Assembly (NCBI GenBank): GCA_003219925.1
Contig: QHQU01000218.1
Coordinates: 1-15,413 of the forward strand
DNA length: 15,413 bases
Direction: 5' to 3'
DNA from: Verrucomicrobiota bacterium
Lineage (GTDB): Bacteria > Verrucomicrobiota > Verrucomicrobiia > Chthoniobacterales > UBA10450
Shown piece by piece: positions 13,907-15,413 of this stretch (position 1 is the first letter of the stretch; every line of letters begins with the position of its first letter). Both the position numbers and the translations under genes were made by a program. A model generated the notes under the pieces. It was not told the origin of the DNA. It ran no database searches and saw only the letters and a list, made by a program, of their open reading frames with translations.

Positions 13907-14488
13907 CTATTGATTCAGATCGGGCCGTTTGGCGCGCGGCTCGCGGTCCTTGGCCGTCGCAGTCGACGGTCGAGTAACGAATGGTCCGCCTTCCATCGGT
14001 GCGGCAGAGGTGAACGCGACATCGGGCATCTCACTGGGCAAACCCTCGAGCGGAAAATCTTTTCGCAGAGGAAAAAATGGATAGCCGTCCCACATTAGAA
14101 TACGGCGCAGATCAGGATGATTGTTGAAGCGAATGCCCATCATGTCGTAGATCTCGCGCTCATGCCAATCGGCCGTTGGCCAAAGGTCCGATACCGTATC
14201 CACCGCGCAGACTTCTTCGCTGACCGCGAGTTTTAAACGCAAATGAACCGCGAGGGTCATTGAGTAGAGCTCGTAAACCACCTCGAATCGCGGTTCGTCA
14301 CCGAAATTATCGATGCTGGAAATATCGATTAAGTAATCAAATGATAGTTCGTCTCGACAGAACTTTGCCACTTCGCGCAAATCTTCCGGCTGAATGCTGA
14401 AGGTTGTCTCGCCCCGAAAATCGATCCTGCTCTGAATTTTCGCGCCGAGGAGACGACTGAGCGAATCAAGCAATTCGTCTCCGGTCAT
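13907..14488 (-). CDS. nuoC: NADH-quinone oxidoreductase subunit C
   Basis: NuoC belongs to the peripheral arm of respiratory complex I, near the quinone site, and packs against NuoB and NuoD. The protein has 193 residues. The diagnostic run is DLWPTADWHEREIYDMMGIRF (about 101-121), followed by NNHPDLRRILMWDGY and PLRKDFPLEG, as in all 30-kDa subunits. The last about 35 residues are a Pro/Thr/Arg-rich tail not needed for the fold. It is a single subunit, not the NuoCD fusion of enterobacteria. The ATG is preceded by AGGAGTAGGAA, the strongest ribosome binding site in the window. Downstream one expects nuoD, but an L,D-transpeptidase gene follows at 7 nt, so the operon is broken here. NuoB lies upstream across a 60-nt hairpin-containing gap. 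Confidence 0.96.
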   Translation of the reverse strand: MTGDELLDSLSRLLGAKIQSRIDFRGETTFSIQPEDLREVAKFCRDELSFDYLIDISSIDNFGDEPRFEVVYELYSMTLAVHLRLKLAVSEEVCAVDTVSDLWPTADWHEREIYDMMGIRFNNHPDLRRILMWDGYPFFPLRKDFPLEGLPSEMPDVAFTSAAPMEGGPFVTRPSTATAKDREPRAKRPDLNQ

Positions 14489-14499
14489 TTCCTACTCCT
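14489..14499 (-). promoter_or_regulatory. Strong nuoC ribosome binding site, complementary to the upstream hairpin arm
   Basis: AGGAGTAGGAA directly precedes the nuoC ATG. In RNA all 11 positions can pair (ten Watson-Crick, one G-U) with positions 14532-14542 in the 5' arm of the hairpin just upstream, so the site could be masked or freed depending on which structure forms. Confidence 0.6.
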
Positions 14500-14505
14500 G
14501 ATCGT

Positions 14506-14549
14506 AATCTTATTCCGATTCTTCATCGAAGAGGAATAGGAATAAGATT
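14506..14549 (-). other. Intercistronic hairpin between nuoB and nuoC
   Basis: Two 19-nt arms (14531-14549 and 14506-14524) pair at 17 of 19 positions around a 6-nt loop. The structure starts within the nuoB stop codon and ends 7 nt before the nuoC ribosome binding site. The stem is A+T-rich and is not followed by a T-run in the direction of transcription, so it is not a classical terminator. It may stabilise or process the mRNA, or control nuoC translation. Confidence 0.7.
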
Positions 14550-15151
14550 CATACGAGCGACCTCGGGGACGGAGTGCCTCCTGTCACGCCACCGCGGATG
14601 GAGGGCCTCGGCGGAGTTCGCTCCTCAATTTCGGGCATAAGCTCGTGGATAAGCTTTGGCTTCTGATTCAAAAACGATGATTCGCCCTCAATTTTTTTCT
14701 GCAAGCGAATCAATCCGTCCAGAAGTGCTTCCGGGCGAGGGGGGCACCCCGAGACATAAACGTCTACCGGGATAAGTTGATCGATGCCCTGCAGCACCGC
14801 ATAACTGCGATACATCCCGCCACTCGACGCGCACGCGCCCATCGCGATACACCATTTCGGTTCAGGCATTTGCTCCCAAATACGTTTTACTGCCAGTGCC
14901 ATTTTGTAAGTAACGGTGCCGGCCACGATCATGACATCGCATTGCCGCGGCGAGAATCGCATCACTTCAGAACCGAAACGGGCGATATCGAACCGCGAAG
15001 CCGCGGTTGCCATCAGTTCAATGGCGCAACAGGCCAGACCCATCGGCATGGGCCAGAGCGAGTTCTTGCGCATCCAATTCATGGCAGCGTCGAGTTGCGT
15101 GAAGATGACGTTGCCCTCAATTTTTGAATCGTAGGCAGCGATTTGTGGCAC
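14549..15151 (-). CDS. nuoB: NADH-quinone oxidoreductase subunit B
   Basis: NuoB carries iron-sulfur cluster N2, the last electron carrier before quinone in complex I. The 200-residue protein shows the four N2 ligands: C41-C42 in MGLACCAIELM, C107 in AMGACASSGGMY and C136 in YVSGCPPRPEALL. RFSPRQCDVMIVAGTVTYKMA (65-85) is equally diagnostic. The core ends near residue 155. The last about 45 residues are a polar Pro/Arg/Gly tail encoded by an imperfectly repeated G+C-rich stretch. The start is a GTG at 15151, the first available after an in-frame stop, giving the usual distance to the CC motif. The ribosome binding site is poor. NuoA, the normal upstream neighbour, is not present. Instead a 189-nt gap and the divergent cysD follow, so nuoB seems to start its own transcript. 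Confidence 0.96.
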   Translation of the reverse strand: MPQIAAYDSKIEGNVIFTQLDAAMNWMRKNSLWPMPMGLACCAIELMATAASRFDIARFGSEVMRFSPRQCDVMIVAGTVTYKMALAVKRIWEQMPEPKWCIAMGACASSGGMYRSYAVLQGIDQLIPVDVYVSGCPPRPEALLDGLIRLQKKIEGESSFLNQKPKLIHELMPEIEERTPPRPSIRGGVTGGTPSPRSLV

Positions 15152-15340
15152 AGCCCAACACTAACTTGAGTGGGTCGGCATGCAAGATAATGACCCAACT
15201 CAAGCTAAAATCTTCCCCTTGCCGTCCTTAGCGGCACAAAGAACCTGGAAACGCACAAAATCTGCTACATCGGTGGAGCTCCACGTCCTTTGCAATTAGA
15301 TCTTTCGATTGTATAGAACGCCTCCGCAAAAACTTTGACG
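15152..15340. promoter_or_regulatory. Divergent nuoB-cysD intergenic region with two inverted repeats
   Basis: This is the longest gene-free stretch (189 nt) and should hold the promoters of both genes. One inverted repeat pairs CTTGAGTGGGTC (15165-15176) with GACCCAACTCAAG (15192-15204), with a single bulge and a 15-nt loop, close to nuoB. The other is a perfect 12-bp palindrome GTGGAGCTCCAC (15273-15284), 57 nt before cysD and possibly an operator. I see no SAM riboswitch signature and no clear -35/-10 pair. Confidence 0.45.
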
Positions 15341-15413
15341 ATGACGACTCGCACCCATCTCGACCGGTTGGAAAACCAGAGCGTGTTTATTTTTCGGGAA
15401 GCTTATCACGCCT
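15341..15413 (+). CDS. cysD: Sulfate adenylyltransferase subunit 2, partial (N-terminus only)
   Basis: The ATG at 15341 opens a frame of 24 complete codons running off the right edge. The peptide begins MTTRTHLDRLENQSVFIFRE and continues AYHA. This matches the N-terminus of CysD proteins, which open with a HLDxLExxSIxIxRE pattern shortly before the PP-loop ATPase core. CysD, with the GTPase CysN, makes adenosine 5'-phosphosulfate from sulfate and ATP in assimilation. The catalytic motif would lie beyond the window, so the call rests on the N-terminal pattern alone. Two inverted repeats lie upstream. Confidence 0.72.
   Translation, partial: MTTRTHLDRLENQSVFIFREAYHA

Noticed and set aside
15152..15340. 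SAM-type or other sulfur riboswitch before cysD
   Set aside because: No conserved core or terminator of a known riboswitch class could be read. Only simple inverted repeats are present.
1..15413. CRISPR array, tRNA or rRNA genes, insertion sequence, prophage
   Set aside because: No regularly spaced repeats, cloverleaf, rRNA motifs, transposase or phage proteins were found on either strand.

Overview
The window looks like chromosome from a Gram-negative, LPS-making bacterium of the PVC superphylum, most likely a soil Verrucomicrobium (an inference). Three things point there: genes for activated Kdo and activated heptose, a kdsB-pyrG overlap of the kind known from Chlamydia, and dispersed palindromic repeats. 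There are no tRNA, rRNA, phage, IS or CRISPR features. Gene density is high and the content is mostly housekeeping.

Left part (1-4159). A minus-strand HlyD/MacA-type membrane fusion protein is cut by the left edge. Then come queG (queuosine, minus), a 44-bp nested palindrome, aroK (shikimate kinase, minus), and divergently purE and a Sua5/YwlC-type tRNA threonylcarbamoyladenosine synthase gene (plus, 4-nt overlap). The sua5 gene carries an in-frame palindromic element in its C-terminal domain.

Centre (4160-8303). A minus-strand envelope run reads rfaE1 -> gmhB -> kdsB -> pyrG. RfaE1 and GmhB make heptose-1-phosphate for ADP-heptose. KdsB makes CMP-Kdo from CTP, and PyrG makes the CTP. Two inverted copies of a GTCATCCCGAGCG-type intergenic repeat flank the kdsB-pyrG pair, one directly after sua5 and one filling the gmhB-kdsB gap.

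Right-centre (8304-13294, plus strand). Two small overlapping genes for exported proteins of unknown function are followed by phoH, a membrane HD-domain phosphohydrolase of the PgpH/YqfF type that lacks the usual large extracytoplasmic domain, and a trimeric-type purine nucleoside phosphorylase.

Right end (13295-15413). Minus-strand nuoB -> nuoC -> L,D-transpeptidase, without nuoA or nuoD beside them, and the first 24 codons of cysD (plus) running off the edge. The nuoB-nuoC gap holds a strong hairpin whose 5' arm could instead pair with the nuoC ribosome binding site.

No wholly new system is evident. The best leads are the in-frame palindrome in sua5, the possible nuoB/nuoC RNA switch, the nested palindrome upstream of queG, the shortened PgpH-like protein, and the unknown exported protein pair.
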